Origin: Bacteroidota bacterium
Lineage (GTDB): Bacteria > Bacteroidota > Bacteroidia > Cytophagales > Cyclobacteriaceae
Length of the DNA: 41,474 nucleotides
Direction of reading: 5' to 3'
Assembly: GCA_023431285.1 (NCBI GenBank)
Contig: JAEYXN010000020.1
Span: 1 to 41,474, forward strand
Positions 25,633 through 34,297 of the stretch are shown here, in pieces; position 1 is the first letter of the stretch; the number at the start of each line of letters is the position of its first letter. Below the pieces are notes generated by a model. That model was not told the DNA's origin, did no database searches, and saw only the letters and a program-made list of their open reading frames with translations. The position numbers and the translations under genes were made by a program.

Positions 25633-28491
25633 ATGATGAGAAAATTCGCAGTCATTCTTTTGCTGCTGGTCCTTCCTTTGTTGGCTGGCGCCATCGAAAA
25701 AAAACCTTGGATCGCTTACGCTGAAAAGAAAGGATATTTTCCTATTGCCGTAAATGGCAAAATAATCCCCATGCTGGTATCAGGAACTGACTACCCGGGA
25801 GTACTCCGCGCCGCACTGAATGTTCAAAAGGACCTGGGAAGCGTATCGGGAAAGCAACCTGATCTTATACGGGATTCCAAAATACCTTCGAACACTCCAT
25901 TTCTGCTGGTAGCCGGTACGTTGGGGAAGAATACTTTCATCGATCAACTCGTCGTTCAAAAGAAACTTGATGTCTCTGCAATCAAAGACAAGTGGGAGGG
26001 ATACATCATTACAACTGTAGATAATCCTGTTCGCGGTGTGGAGCGTGCCATGATCATTGTGGGCAGCGACAAGCGTGGAACTATCTTCGGCCTTTATGAG
26101 CTCGCTGAGCAATCCGGAGTCTCGCCATGGAATTGGTGGGCCGATGTTCCCGTGAAGAAACACCCTTCCCTCTTTTTCACCAACGAAACACAAACAAAGA
26201 TTCCGAGCGTAAAGTACCGTGGGATTTTCATCAACGATGAACAACCTGCACTTGGTGGCTGGGTGGCTCAAAACTATGGCGGCTTCAATAGTAAGTTCTA
26301 CGAAAAAGTATTCGAACTGATCCTCCGGATGAAAGGTAATTTCATCTGGCCAGCCATGTGGGGGCAAAGCATTTACAGCGAAGACCCTGAAAGTCCGAGA
26401 CTCGCCGATGAGATGGGTGTAGTGATTGGAACTTCTCATCACGAACCGATGATGCGCGCACATGTTGAGTGGCAGCAAAACGGTGGTGGTCCATGGAATT
26501 ACAATACAAATCCTGAACGCCTGCGCGATTTCTGGAGAGCGGGCATTGAGCGGATGGGATCAAATGAAAGTATTGTCACACTCGCCATGCGGGGAGATGG
26601 TGATGAGCCAATGTCGGAAGAAAGCAATGTAAATCTCTTGCAGAAAATTGTGGCCGACCAAAGGAAGATCATCGAAGATGTGACGAAGAAACCCGCTAAC
26701 GCAACCCCGCAGGTATGGGCACTCTATAAAGAGGTTCAGGATTACTATGACAAGGGGATGCGCGTCCCTGACGATGTCACTATTTTGTTGTGTGATGACA
26801 ACTGGGGTAATATAAGAAAGCTTCCTCAGGGTGCTCAGAAGAACCATCCTGGAGGATACGGAATATATTACCATTATGATTACGTAGGTGATCCCAGGAA
26901 TTACAAATGGATCAACACTAACCCCTTGCCAAGGATCTGGGAGCAAATGAATCTTGCAAGAGAATCAGGTGCTACAAAAATTTGGATTGTCAACGTGGGT
27001 GATATCAAGCCCATGGAGTTCCCCATCGAGTTCTTTCTTGACTTTGCCTTTGATGCATCATGGAAAGAAAATGAACTTGATTTCTATACCGAACGATGGG
27101 CAGAACGCGAGTTCCCCGGATTCGGAAAAGAGATTGGTGGCTTCCTTTCAAAGTACGCAAAATTCAACGCCAGGCGTAAACCGGAAATGCTTGGACCGGA
27201 TAGCTACAGTCCGAAGTTGTACAGCCTCGTGAATTACAGAGAAGCGGAGCAGGTCGTCGAAGAGTATAACGCCCTCGCCTCTGCGGCGGAAGCATTGAAG
27301 AGCAAGTTATCCCCGGAATATCACGACGCCTATTATCAACTCGTGTTATACCCTGTCCTGGCCTGTGCTAACATCAATGACATGTATTTCAATGTCCGTC
27401 TCAATCACCTTTATGCTGCGCAGAATCGCATAACAGCAAATGCCGTGGGAGACAAAGCGCGCAAACTGTTTGTAAGGGACTCAGTCCTGGCACGATACTA
27501 CAATGAGACAATGTCTGGAGGAAAGTGGAACCATTTTATGGATCAGCTCCGCATTGGATATAAGGGGTGGCACGACACCTTTGGAAAAAATACACTGCCG
27601 GAAATACGCACAACGCCAGCGCTGGATAAAGGAGCTATGGGCATAGCCCTCGAAGGATCCACAGATCGATGGCCATCCGACAAGCCTGCTGTACTTCCAG
27701 CAATCGACCCGTACATTCAGAAGGATGTATATGTTGAAATATTCAACGCCGGGAATAAGGGTTTCGCCTATTCAATAGAAGCCGGTCCGGCCCTGCGCGT
27801 TTCTTCAATGAAAGGAGAGGTCACAGATCAGGTAAGGATTAATATCTCTGCTAACTGGGACACCATCAAAGATGGAGATCACAAGTTTAGCATCGTGGTG
27901 AAGTCTGGTGACGGAAAATCCCAAACCATAGTTGTTCCTGTAAATAAATTCACAGCAAAAGAAAAGGGGCATCATGAAGTGAGTGGATTCATATCGATAG
28001 AGGCTTCGCGTTTTGCGCGAAAGATGGAAAAGAACGTGAGATGGGTCACACTTCCTGATCACGGGCGGACCCTTTCTGCAATCACCGCTTTCCCTGCTGA
28101 AAAGGGAGTAGACGCTGCTTCGATGGCGGACTATGTAGAGTATGATGTTGTTTTCAAATCAACCGGGAAGTTTAAAGTCTATGCTTACTTCTCTCCTTCG
28201 ATAGATTTCACTGCAGGTAATGGACTTGAATTCGGGCTTTCATTCGGCAACGAAAAACCTCGTGTATTGAATCTTCATGCAAAGAACACACACCGCGACT
28301 GGCAGGAATCTGTAAAAGACAATATCATTGTTGTCGAATCAGAGTTTGAAATTAACAGCGCAGGAAATCAGAAAGTACGCTTTTGGAGAATAGACCCAGG
28401 CGTTGTGCTGCAAAGAATTGTGATAGACACGGGAGGATTACGCGAAAGCTACCTCGGCCCACCGGAAACATTCATCGGCTCAGGGCTATAA
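25633..28491 (+). CDS. GH115 alpha-1,2-(4-O-methyl)glucuronidase
   Basis: This 952-aa protein has a signal peptide (about residues 1-20, ending LLAGAIEKK). Residues about 25-170 are the N-terminal accessory fold (GTLGKNTFID, YIITTVDNP, IVGSDKRGTIFGLYELAEQSGVSPW). The catalytic barrel follows, with KYRGIFINDEQPALGGW, MKGNFIWPAMWGQ, GVVIGTSHHEPMMRAHVEW, LCDDNWGNIRKLP and KIWIVNVGDIKPMEFP. The C-terminal domains are beta-rich, and the end (about 780-950) resembles the GH115 C-terminal accessory domain. GH115 enzymes remove (methyl)glucuronic acid from xylan (EC 3.2.1.131 type). It is the last gene of the xylan operon. Periplasmic or outer location is inferred from the signal peptide. Confidence 0.94.
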   Translation: MMRKFAVILLLLVLPLLAGAIEKKPWIAYAEKKGYFPIAVNGKIIPMLVSGTDYPGVLRAALNVQKDLGSVSGKQPDLIRDSKIPSNTPFLLVAGTLGKNTFIDQLVVQKKLDVSAIKDKWEGYIITTVDNPVRGVERAMIIVGSDKRGTIFGLYELAEQSGVSPWNWWADVPVKKHPSLFFTNETQTKIPSVKYRGIFINDEQPALGGWVAQNYGGFNSKFYEKVFELILRMKGNFIWPAMWGQSIYSEDPESPRLADEMGVVIGTSHHEPMMRAHVEWQQNGGGPWNYNTNPERLRDFWRAGIERMGSNESIVTLAMRGDGDEPMSEESNVNLLQKIVADQRKIIEDVTKKPANATPQVWALYKEVQDYYDKGMRVPDDVTILLCDDNWGNIRKLPQGAQKNHPGGYGIYYHYDYVGDPRNYKWINTNPLPRIWEQMNLARESGATKIWIVNVGDIKPMEFPIEFFLDFAFDASWKENELDFYTERWAEREFPGFGKEIGGFLSKYAKFNARRKPEMLGPDSYSPKLYSLVNYREAEQVVEEYNALASAAEALKSKLSPEYHDAYYQLVLYPVLACANINDMYFNVRLNHLYAAQNRITANAVGDKARKLFVRDSVLARYYNETMSGGKWNHFMDQLRIGYKGWHDTFGKNTLPEIRTTPALDKGAMGIALEGSTDRWPSDKPAVLPAIDPYIQKDVYVEIFNAGNKGFAYSIEAGPALRVSSMKGEVTDQVRINISANWDTIKDGDHKFSIVVKSGDGKSQTIVVPVNKFTAKEKGHHEVSGFISIEASRFARKMEKNVRWVTLPDHGRTLSAITAFPAEKGVDAASMADYVEYDVVFKSTGKFKVYAYFSPSIDFTAGNGLEFGLSFGNEKPRVLNLHAKNTHRDWQESVKDNIIVVESEFEINSAGNQKVRFWRIDPGVVLQRIVIDTGGLRESYLGPPETFIGSGL

Positions 28492-28591
28492 AAATCAACA
28501 ATATTGGATGGATTGAGTCTTCGAACGAAACGAGGACATAGGCGGAAGGGGACGCAACCACTCGAGCGAGTAAGGAAATCTGCGGAATAAG

Positions 28592-28624
28592 AAAAAGGCT
28601 GTACCTGATTTTTCAGGCACAGCC
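28592..28624 (-). terminator. Rho-independent terminator after small lipoprotein gene
   Basis: Stem GGCTGT-A-CCTG/CAGG-C-ACAGCC with a 6-nt loop and a single A-C mismatch is followed on the minus strand by TTTTTC. It begins 7 bp after the lipoprotein stop. Confidence 0.85.
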
Positions 28625-28630
28625 AATATA

Positions 28631-28819
28631 TTATTGAGCTACTTCAGTAGATGTAGTGTCTGCAGGAACCTCAACTTCAGTTGTATCAACAGCAGCTGGA
28701 ACTGGAGCTTCGATGCTTACAGTGTCTGCATTTTCAGAAGAAGACTCAGTTTTCGCTCCACAAGAAGCAGCAACGGCAACGATAGAAGCAGCTACGATCA
28801 ATTTCAAAGTGTTTTTCAT
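28631..28819 (-). CDS. Small 62-aa lipoprotein, acidic Thr/Val/Glu-rich
   Basis: ATG 28819 gives MKNTLKLIVAASIVAVAASC, a classic lipoprotein leader with the lipobox AASC. The mature part is about 43 residues rich in T, E, V, A and D, with a repeated VDTTEVEVP / ADTTSTEV pattern, probably an unstructured anchored tail. An upstream start at 28879 is rejected because it adds 20 non-leader residues. A terminator follows at once. The gene diverges from the ECF sigma factor gene, and the 10-bp inverted repeat at 28863-28900 lies between them. Function is unknown; similar small Bacteroidota lipoproteins are uncharacterised. Confidence 0.75.
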   Translation of the reverse strand: MKNTLKLIVAASIVAVAASCGAKTESSSENADTVSIEAPVPAAVDTTEVEVPADTTSTEVAQ

Positions 28820-28862
28820 AGATTTTGGTTTAAAATTTCCTTTGATACAAAAAGTTCGGGGA

Positions 28863-28900
28863 GGTAACCCAATCCTCAAAAAATATTACCTTGGGTTACC
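28863..28900. promoter_or_regulatory. Perfect 10-bp inverted repeat between lipoprotein and ECF sigma genes
   Basis: GGTAACCCAA (28863-28872) and TTGGGTTACC (28891-28900) are exact reverse complements separated by 18 bp. They lie 36 bp before the sigma factor ATG and 44 bp from the divergent lipoprotein start. Candidate roles are an operator or paired promoter elements for the divergent genes. Confidence 0.5.
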
Positions 28901-28935
28901 TTCACCCCATGATTGTATTAAGAACACCTTATTAG

Positions 28936-29493
28936 ATGGCTGATTACTACTTCGATGAGCTGATTTTAAATGAAATCAGGAAGAATAATGAGGTAGCGCT
29001 CCGGGAACTGTATAAGACACACTATCCGATGATTTTCAACCTGGTGTGTTCCAATAATGGCACCGAACAGGAAGCCAGGGACATCTACCAGGAGACAATT
29101 ATAGCCTTCTACGAGAGAACTCAGGAGCCAAATTTTGTCCTGACATGCAAGATAAAAACTTATCTGTATGCAGTCGCCAGGAGACTTTGGCTGAAGCGGC
29201 TTTGGGAGAAGAAACGGTTCGAAGGGAATATTACAGAAAGGGAGACGTTTCAGGGAGTAGAAGAGGAGATAATAGATTTCGAAGAACGTGAAAACGCGTT
29301 CGAGCAAATGAAAGCGGCACTGGAAGGATTAGGAGAACCATGCCGAAGCATTATCGAGGACTTCTATATCCGAAACTTAAACATGGAGGACATCAGCACA
29401 AAGTTCGGTTATACAAACGCCGACAATGCGAAGAACCAGAAGTACAAATGTTTGCAACGTCTGAAAAAGATCTTTTTTACGACATATAAATAG
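28936..29493 (+). CDS. ECF-type RNA polymerase sigma factor
   Basis: This 185-aa protein carries sigma region 2 (about residues 15-85: LRELYKTHYPMIFNLVCSNNG, ARDIYQETIIAFYERTQ, KTYLYAVARRLWLKRL) and region 4 (about 125-180: LGEPCRSIIEDFYIRNLNMEDISTKFGY, KNQKYKCLQRLKKIF). Regions 1.1 and 3 are absent, as expected for ECF (sigma-70 group IV). It directs RNA polymerase to its own promoter class. It is 7 bp upstream of the membrane protease/anti-sigma-like gene, which is probably its regulator. The start is ATG 28936. Confidence 0.93.
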   Translation: MADYYFDELILNEIRKNNEVALRELYKTHYPMIFNLVCSNNGTEQEARDIYQETIIAFYERTQEPNFVLTCKIKTYLYAVARRLWLKRLWEKKRFEGNITERETFQGVEEEIIDFEERENAFEQMKAALEGLGEPCRSIIEDFYIRNLNMEDISTKFGYTNADNAKNQKYKCLQRLKKIFFTTYK

Positions 29494-29500
29494 GACGGCT

Positions 29501-30586
29501 ATGTTAGACGACCAGGAGTTAATCGAATTATTGGACCGGTACGCGAAAGGCGAACTTTCGCATGAGGAGTCTATGGCGGTTAAAAAGAAAATGATGACCG
29601 ACCAGGATTTCCGTGTTAAAGCGGAAGAACATGTGAAAATGGTTCAGACTATCCGCCTCTATGGTAAAAGAGAAAACGTACGCAAAATACTGGCAGACGT
29701 CGAACTGGAAACTCCTTCGAAGAAAACGTCCACACGGTCGAATAATCCATCTAAGTCATGGTTGCGTTACTGGCCTGCCGTTGCAGTCGCCGCCAGTCTT
29801 GTGTTCATCAGTGTTCTCGGTACTCTTGTCGTTACTCAGGAATACGAAAATGAACGGACAGCGAAATTCATGGAAGCTGTTCGTAAAGTAGAGCAGAAAC
29901 AAAATCTTATCATCAATAACATGGCATCTCAGGAGAAAACGGATGCCAAACCCAAAGTACAACCAGGCCGTTATGCGGGTACAGGATTTCTCATCTCTGC
30001 AAACGGTTATCTGATCACCAGCCATCACGTTGTGAAGGGTGCTGACTCCGTGTATGTTGAGAACAGTGTTTTCGGAAGTATTAAAACCACAGTGGTTTAC
30101 AGCGACGCAGGAAACGATCTCTCTATCCTTCGAATTGATAGTGTTGATGAAAAACTTCCAAAGCTACCCTTTACAGTATCCGCTGTCGAAGCCAGCCTCG
30201 GAGAAGAGGTTTACACATTGGGCTTCCCTCGTGAGGATATCGTTTTTGGAGAGGGTTCTATCAGTGCGCTCAGTGGCTATCGCCAGAGTCCTAACTCGTA
30301 CCAGATTTCAGTGCCGGTCAACCCTGGGAATAGTGGAGGACCTTTATTCAACGCTAAAGGTGACCTTGTAGGGATTATCAGTGGTTTGCAAACTGAAACA
30401 TCCGGTGCCGCTTTCGCAATCAAGTCTTCTATTCTGCTTGATGTTCTTAAAAGCATGCCACAGGATTCTACTTATAGTCCGGTCGCGCTTCCGAAGCATA
30501 ACACCATCAAAGCACTCAGCAAGGTGGACCAGGTGAGTAAATGGAAGGACCATGTCTTCATTGTAAGAGTCTACAATAACAAGTAG
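29501..30586 (+). CDS. Membrane-anchored trypsin-like serine protease with anti-sigma-like cytoplasmic N-terminus
   Basis: This 361-aa protein has a hydrophilic helical segment at residues 1-85 (MLDDQELIELLDRYAKGELS...) of the kind seen at the start of anti-sigma factors. Residues 90-111 form one membrane span, and 112-150 form a coiled-coil-like linker. Residues 155-345 form a trypsin/HtrA-type domain with H176 in TSHHVV, D206 in NDLSIL and S278 in NPGNSGGPLF. The triad is complete and there is no PDZ domain. The topology puts the protease in the periplasm. Placed 7 bp after the ECF sigma gene, it could sequester the sigma factor and respond to periplasmic stress. That coupling is inference. 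No zinc HxxxCxxC motif is present. Confidence 0.85.
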   Translation: MLDDQELIELLDRYAKGELSHEESMAVKKKMMTDQDFRVKAEEHVKMVQTIRLYGKRENVRKILADVELETPSKKTSTRSNNPSKSWLRYWPAVAVAASLVFISVLGTLVVTQEYENERTAKFMEAVRKVEQKQNLIINNMASQEKTDAKPKVQPGRYAGTGFLISANGYLITSHHVVKGADSVYVENSVFGSIKTTVVYSDAGNDLSILRIDSVDEKLPKLPFTVSAVEASLGEEVYTLGFPREDIVFGEGSISALSGYRQSPNSYQISVPVNPGNSGGPLFNAKGDLVGIISGLQTETSGAAFAIKSSILLDVLKSMPQDSTYSPVALPKHNTIKALSKVDQVSKWKDHVFIVRVYNNK

Positions 30587-30617
30587 GCGCACTCTGGCCC
30601 CGGAATTTTACCTTCTC

Positions 30618-30788
30618 ATGAAAAGTATCATCATGAGAAAAGAAAAGCCAATCAATACAAAATCGGAAAAGCACGATCGCTTGAAAGATCAGAAGCAGGA
30701 AAAGTCCGCCAAGCCTGTACGACCATCCTCTCCGAACATGGGGTACCATGGAAAAGATAAAGAAAAGGACCTGAATCCTGAAGAATGA
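30618..30788 (+). CDS. Small 56-aa lysine-rich hydrophilic protein
   Basis: ATG 30618 opens a 56-codon frame (MKSIIMRKEKPINTKSEK...) ending in TGA 30786-30788. It is rich in K, E and D with a VRPSSPNMGYHGKDKEKDL centre and a PEE end, lacks hydrophobic segments and is probably disordered. ATG 30633 is an alternative start. It follows the protease gene by 31 bp on the same strand. Coding is supported only by composition and placement, and no family is recognised. Confidence 0.4.
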   Translation: MKSIIMRKEKPINTKSEKHDRLKDQKQEKSAKPVRPSSPNMGYHGKDKEKDLNPEE

Positions 30789-30901
30789 TCTAAACAGCCC
30801 TGTTCCATACCCACTTTGCGGATCGTCGTTACCTCCGCTTTCGTTTTATTGCTAACGCTGCAGGCGAACAATTGCTGATAAAAGGAGCGACACCGGAGCT
30901 T

Positions 30902-31240
30902 TTATTCTCGTAAGTCGGAATCAAGCAGGTTGTTGTCACTATGACGACTGCTTTTTCTCCACTGATGCCTGAGAATACGATATAGTATGTAGCAGCATAA
31001 CAACCCTATCGGGATCTGAAGTAAATAAATAAGCGGGAGGTTTTGCAGCGCCGAAGTCATCGGAGCAAACACATCCAACATCAGCACGCTGATTATTCCA
31101 AAAGTGAATGAACTCACGAAATACGAAACGACCCCGAGGATCGCGAAGGTCCACTTGCTTCGTCCATGACTTTCGGCCAGCCTGTAAAAAGCGTTTCCTA
31201 TTGCAATAACCAGCACAAGGCCGACAAGAAGAAGTATCAT
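30902..31240 (-). CDS. Small membrane protein of unknown function
   Basis: This 112-aa protein has three hydrophobic segments (about residues 1-20, 32-56 and 67-90) and a basic C-terminal tail (RILRHQWRKSSRHSDNNLLDS). The short loop HGRSKWTFAILGVVSYF is typical of small Bacteroidota inner-membrane proteins annotated as hypothetical. No function can be named. The start is ATG 31240. It stands alone between the sigma/protease locus and the DinB-like gene. Confidence 0.65.
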   Translation of the reverse strand: MILLLVGLVLVIAIGNAFYRLAESHGRSKWTFAILGVVSYFVSSFTFGIISVLMLDVFAPMTSALQNLPLIYLLQIPIGLLCCYILYRILRHQWRKSSRHSDNNLLDSDLRE

Positions 31241-31486
31241 AAAATGTGATCTGTCAAGTTTTCATTCCAGGTGTGACCAGCGATGGGCCTGGGTTCAAGA
31301 TTGAAAATAGTGTTTTAAATTGATTACTATGACTGAATCCCACGCAGGTGCGCGACGTTTTTCAATTTACGTGACTATCACTTAAATTTATCGCATACCG
31401 CTGCAGCCAGGATACATAATTCACGAACTTATCAATCGTCTGGCGCTGCCGTTATTTTAGGAATTCAGAAAAAACACAACACCACC

Positions 31487-31990
31487 ATGTCCAAACCACT
31501 CACACCAGCCTCAGGATTTTCGTATTACATCAACTTACTTGGTGATCAGGAGTACACCTCTCTGTTCCTTTCTCGTTCTACATTTGATTCACTCGAGACA
31601 ATTTCAGAGCAACAATCCACTCACAGATATGCCGTTGGAAAATGGAGCATCAAACAAATCGTGGGTCATATGGCGGATCATGAACGCATCATGATTTACC
31701 GCGCACTGCGGTTCAGTCGCAAAGACACAACACCACTTCCCGGATATGAGCAGGACCCTTATGTAGAGAATGGACATTTCGATAATGTCCTGTTCACCGA
31801 CCTGGTTCAGGATTTTCGAAACGTCCGCGCCTGTACCATCAGCTTTATGAATATGCTTTCAGATGAACAGCTTGAGTTCGGCGGTACGGCTTCGAATACA
31901 CCCGTCACTGTAGAAGGAGTACTGAAGGCTACCATCGGACATGAGATTCATCACATGCAAATACTGCGCGAACGTTATGGCATAAAATGA
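31487..31990 (+). CDS. DinB/YfiT-like putative metal-dependent enzyme
   Basis: This 167-aa four-helix-bundle protein has the DinB superfamily landmarks: KWSIKQIVGHMADHERIMIYRAL (first metal histidine region, about residues 52-74) and GHEIHHMQILRERY (C-terminal histidines, about 150-163). The family includes bacillithiol/mycothiol-type S-transferases and many members of unknown activity. The longer loop RKDTTPLPGYEQDPYVENG is common in Bacteroidota members. The substrate is unknown. The gene is convergent with the amidohydrolase gene. Confidence 0.88.
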   Translation: MSKPLTPASGFSYYINLLGDQEYTSLFLSRSTFDSLETISEQQSTHRYAVGKWSIKQIVGHMADHERIMIYRALRFSRKDTTPLPGYEQDPYVENGHFDNVLFTDLVQDFRNVRACTISFMNMLSDEQLEFGGTASNTPVTVEGVLKATIGHEIHHMQILRERYGIK

Positions 31991-32015
31991 CGGGCGACGC
32001 CTTAACAACGATACG

Positions 32016-33710
32016 TTACTTGATATAGACGACTTCGCCGTTGACAATGGTCATGGCAATTCTGGCTTCAAGGATTTCATCCTCCGGGATTGCCATGATG
32101 TCTTTTGTAAGAACAGTGAAGTTTGCAAGCTTTCCATCTTCGATAGAGCCTTTCAACTTCTCCTCAAAGGCACCGAATGCAGCATCGATAGTGTAGGAGC
32201 GAAGCGCTTGTTCGCGTGTCATCCGTTCTGCTGGCTCGTAGCCATCGGGTGGTTCTTTCTTCAATGTCTTTCTTGAGACAGACGCATAGAAGCTTGCAAT
32301 CGGATTGAGTGGCTCTACCGGGGCGTCAGTACCGTTGATGATCTTGGCGCCTGATTTTAAAAGCGACTGCCACATATAGGCACCTTCCACAATACGTTTT
32401 TCTCCCAGGCGATCAATGGCCCATGGACGGTCCGACGACATGTGAATTGCCTGCATAGCAGGAAGTACTGCAAGCGCGCTGAACCTGCGAAGATCCGCGG
32501 GGTCTATGTGTTGCGCATGCTCAATACGGAAGCGATGGTCCGTTGCTAAGTCGGGCTTCTCTTTGAAAGCCGTTTCATACCTGTCAAGGATCTCCCGGTT
32601 CGCACGGTCCCCGATAGCATGGGAACAAACCTGGAAGCCCGCTCTCAATGCAAGCCGTGATGTCTTCAGAACCGTATCCATCGGAAGTGTAGGCATACCG
32701 TAGTTGCCAGGAGCATCCGCGTACTCTTCCAGCAGCCATGCTCCGCGCGAGCCCAGAGCGCCGTCGCAGTTAAGCTTGACTGATCTTACTGTGAGTGTGC
32801 CAGTTGGATCGATCTCAGGTCCTTTGTCGAAATATTCGTAGACAAGATTGCGGTCAAAGCCCGTGATCATCACATATACCGATGGTACAAGTTTCCCTCT
32901 GTCGCGAAAGCGTTTATACAGTTCTATGGTCTCTAGTCTTACTCCTGCGTCGTGAAAACTGGTGATGCCATTACGCAAACATGCCTTCAGTGCCATAGAG
33001 AGGGCAAGGCTGTCGTTGCGCGGGACCAGCTTTCCCACAAGCTCAAGAGCGTTTTCATTGAGAAGGCCCGTAGGGTTACCGTTGCCATCGCGTATGATTG
33101 TTCCTCCTTCCACGGTAGTGATTGCCTTTGTCTCATTCCCGACAATAGAAGCTTCCTGCATTGCTCTTGCATTTACAAGGGCTGCGTGGCCACTGGCATG
33201 CTCGAGGAAAACGGGATTCAAGGGAGACACCGCACTCAACGGATGGTGTACTGGAAAACCTTCCACCATCGATGGTGGTTTGATCGACCATTTGTCCTGG
33301 TGCCATCCTTTACCTACAATCCATGCGCCTGGCTCAGCTGCCTCGACAGCGGCCTTCACAAGCAGGATCATTTCCTCATAGGAAGAAACATTAGACAAGT
33401 CGAGGTTCATCTCCTGATAGCCCACATCAAGAAGATGCCCATGCCCTTCGATAAAACCGGGGATTAACGTCTGTCCCTTTAAGTCAAGCATCTTCGTGTC
33501 ATCATCCATCCTTCGCATCACATCGACCTTTTTGCCACGCATCAGAATCCTGCCATTCTTCACCGCGATCGCTTCGACCACAGGAAAATTTTCATCCATC
33601 GTATAAATAGTACCGCCATAGATCACTGTATCGGCGGCTTCAGGAATAGAACACGTCGATAACAAAAGGGTGACGATAAGAATCAGGAACGGAAGGAAAT
33701 TGCGTGTCAT
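32016..33710 (-). CDS. YtcJ-like amidohydrolase, predicted lipoprotein
   Basis: This protein is about 564 aa. ATG 33710 is chosen over TTG 33722. The leader MTRNFLPFLILIVTLLLSTC carries a lipobox (LSTC), so it should be anchored in the envelope. The metal-dependent amidohydrolase core shows DTVIYGGTIYTMDENFP, GQTLIPGFIEGHGH (HxH metal site), VCSHAIGDRANREIL, RIEHAQHIDP and INGTDAPVEPLNP, and it ends with the N/C-terminal beta sandwich (NFTVLTKD, IAMTIVNGEVVY). The family (YtcJ/NfdA-type) hydrolyses amide or formamide bonds; the substrate is unknown. It converges with the DinB-like gene (25 bp apart). Confidence 0.92.
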   Translation of the reverse strand: MTRNFLPFLILIVTLLLSTCSIPEAADTVIYGGTIYTMDENFPVVEAIAVKNGRILMRGKKVDVMRRMDDDTKMLDLKGQTLIPGFIEGHGHLLDVGYQEMNLDLSNVSSYEEMILLVKAAVEAAEPGAWIVGKGWHQDKWSIKPPSMVEGFPVHHPLSAVSPLNPVFLEHASGHAALVNARAMQEASIVGNETKAITTVEGGTIIRDGNGNPTGLLNENALELVGKLVPRNDSLALSMALKACLRNGITSFHDAGVRLETIELYKRFRDRGKLVPSVYVMITGFDRNLVYEYFDKGPEIDPTGTLTVRSVKLNCDGALGSRGAWLLEEYADAPGNYGMPTLPMDTVLKTSRLALRAGFQVCSHAIGDRANREILDRYETAFKEKPDLATDHRFRIEHAQHIDPADLRRFSALAVLPAMQAIHMSSDRPWAIDRLGEKRIVEGAYMWQSLLKSGAKIINGTDAPVEPLNPIASFYASVSRKTLKKEPPDGYEPAERMTREQALRSYTIDAAFGAFEEKLKGSIEDGKLANFTVLTKDIMAIPEDEILEARIAMTIVNGEVVYIK

Positions 33711-33764
33711 TCTTTTTTTCAAATAGTCTGCTAAAATACTGAATTCAACGAAGTAAATGTTTCA

Positions 33765-34191
33765 ATGCTAGTCAGAACCTGGCTTGAAATCCTTTGGAGG
33801 TCCTCATACGAAGCTCGTCCGGGAGAGAATGTGACAGGAAGATCAGCGCGATCACGTGTGAAGAAGGGTGCTTTCCCGTCGGGATGAAAAGCTCCTCCGG
33901 AATAAGCAATGCGGTTAAGTTTCTCCCGACGCGGGAAAAGTATTCGTGACGGTGACTCAAAACAGAAGGGGAGTAGAAGTATCGGTCAAGGATTTTGGTA
34001 TAGGGATAGACCAGGCCGAGATCGACGATATATTTGATCCATTCTCGAGAGGGTCAAACGCCAGTGATATTGCAGGAACCGGACTTTCAATTGTAAGAAA
34101 AGCGCTTGAAAGTATTTCCGGAAGTATCGCTGTTAAGAGCGCAAAAACTTCCGGTACAATCTTTACCATCAACATCCCTGAGAAGATCTGA
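33765..34191 (+). pseudogene. Histidine kinase remnant (C-terminal ATPase part, several frameshifts)
   Basis: Three frames in order resemble the end of one histidine kinase: MLVRTWLEILWRSSYEARPGE... (33765-33884), DEKLLRN (33883-33903) and SNAVKF (33905-33922), then SPDAGKVFVTVTQN in another frame, followed by an intact tail 33946-34191 with DFGIGI (G1) and GTGLSIVRKALE (G2). The last shift is explained by a lost T in a T-run near 33920-33922. The HisKA region and N-terminus are missing altogether. An 81-codon intact tail cannot act as a kinase. I call it a decayed gene. Confidence 0.7.
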
Positions 34192-34297
34192 CGGTTAGGG
34201 AACCCCACTCAACTTTACTTCTGAAAGTCACCCTGCCGGTCGAATACTTTCTTGTCAATAAATTACAAGTTATATTGATGTCTCAATTTCATTTATA

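Noticed and set aside
30689..30871. 60-codon minus-strand frame near the small lysine-rich protein gene
   Set aside because: It is antisense to the better-composed plus-strand frame and has no supporting signal.
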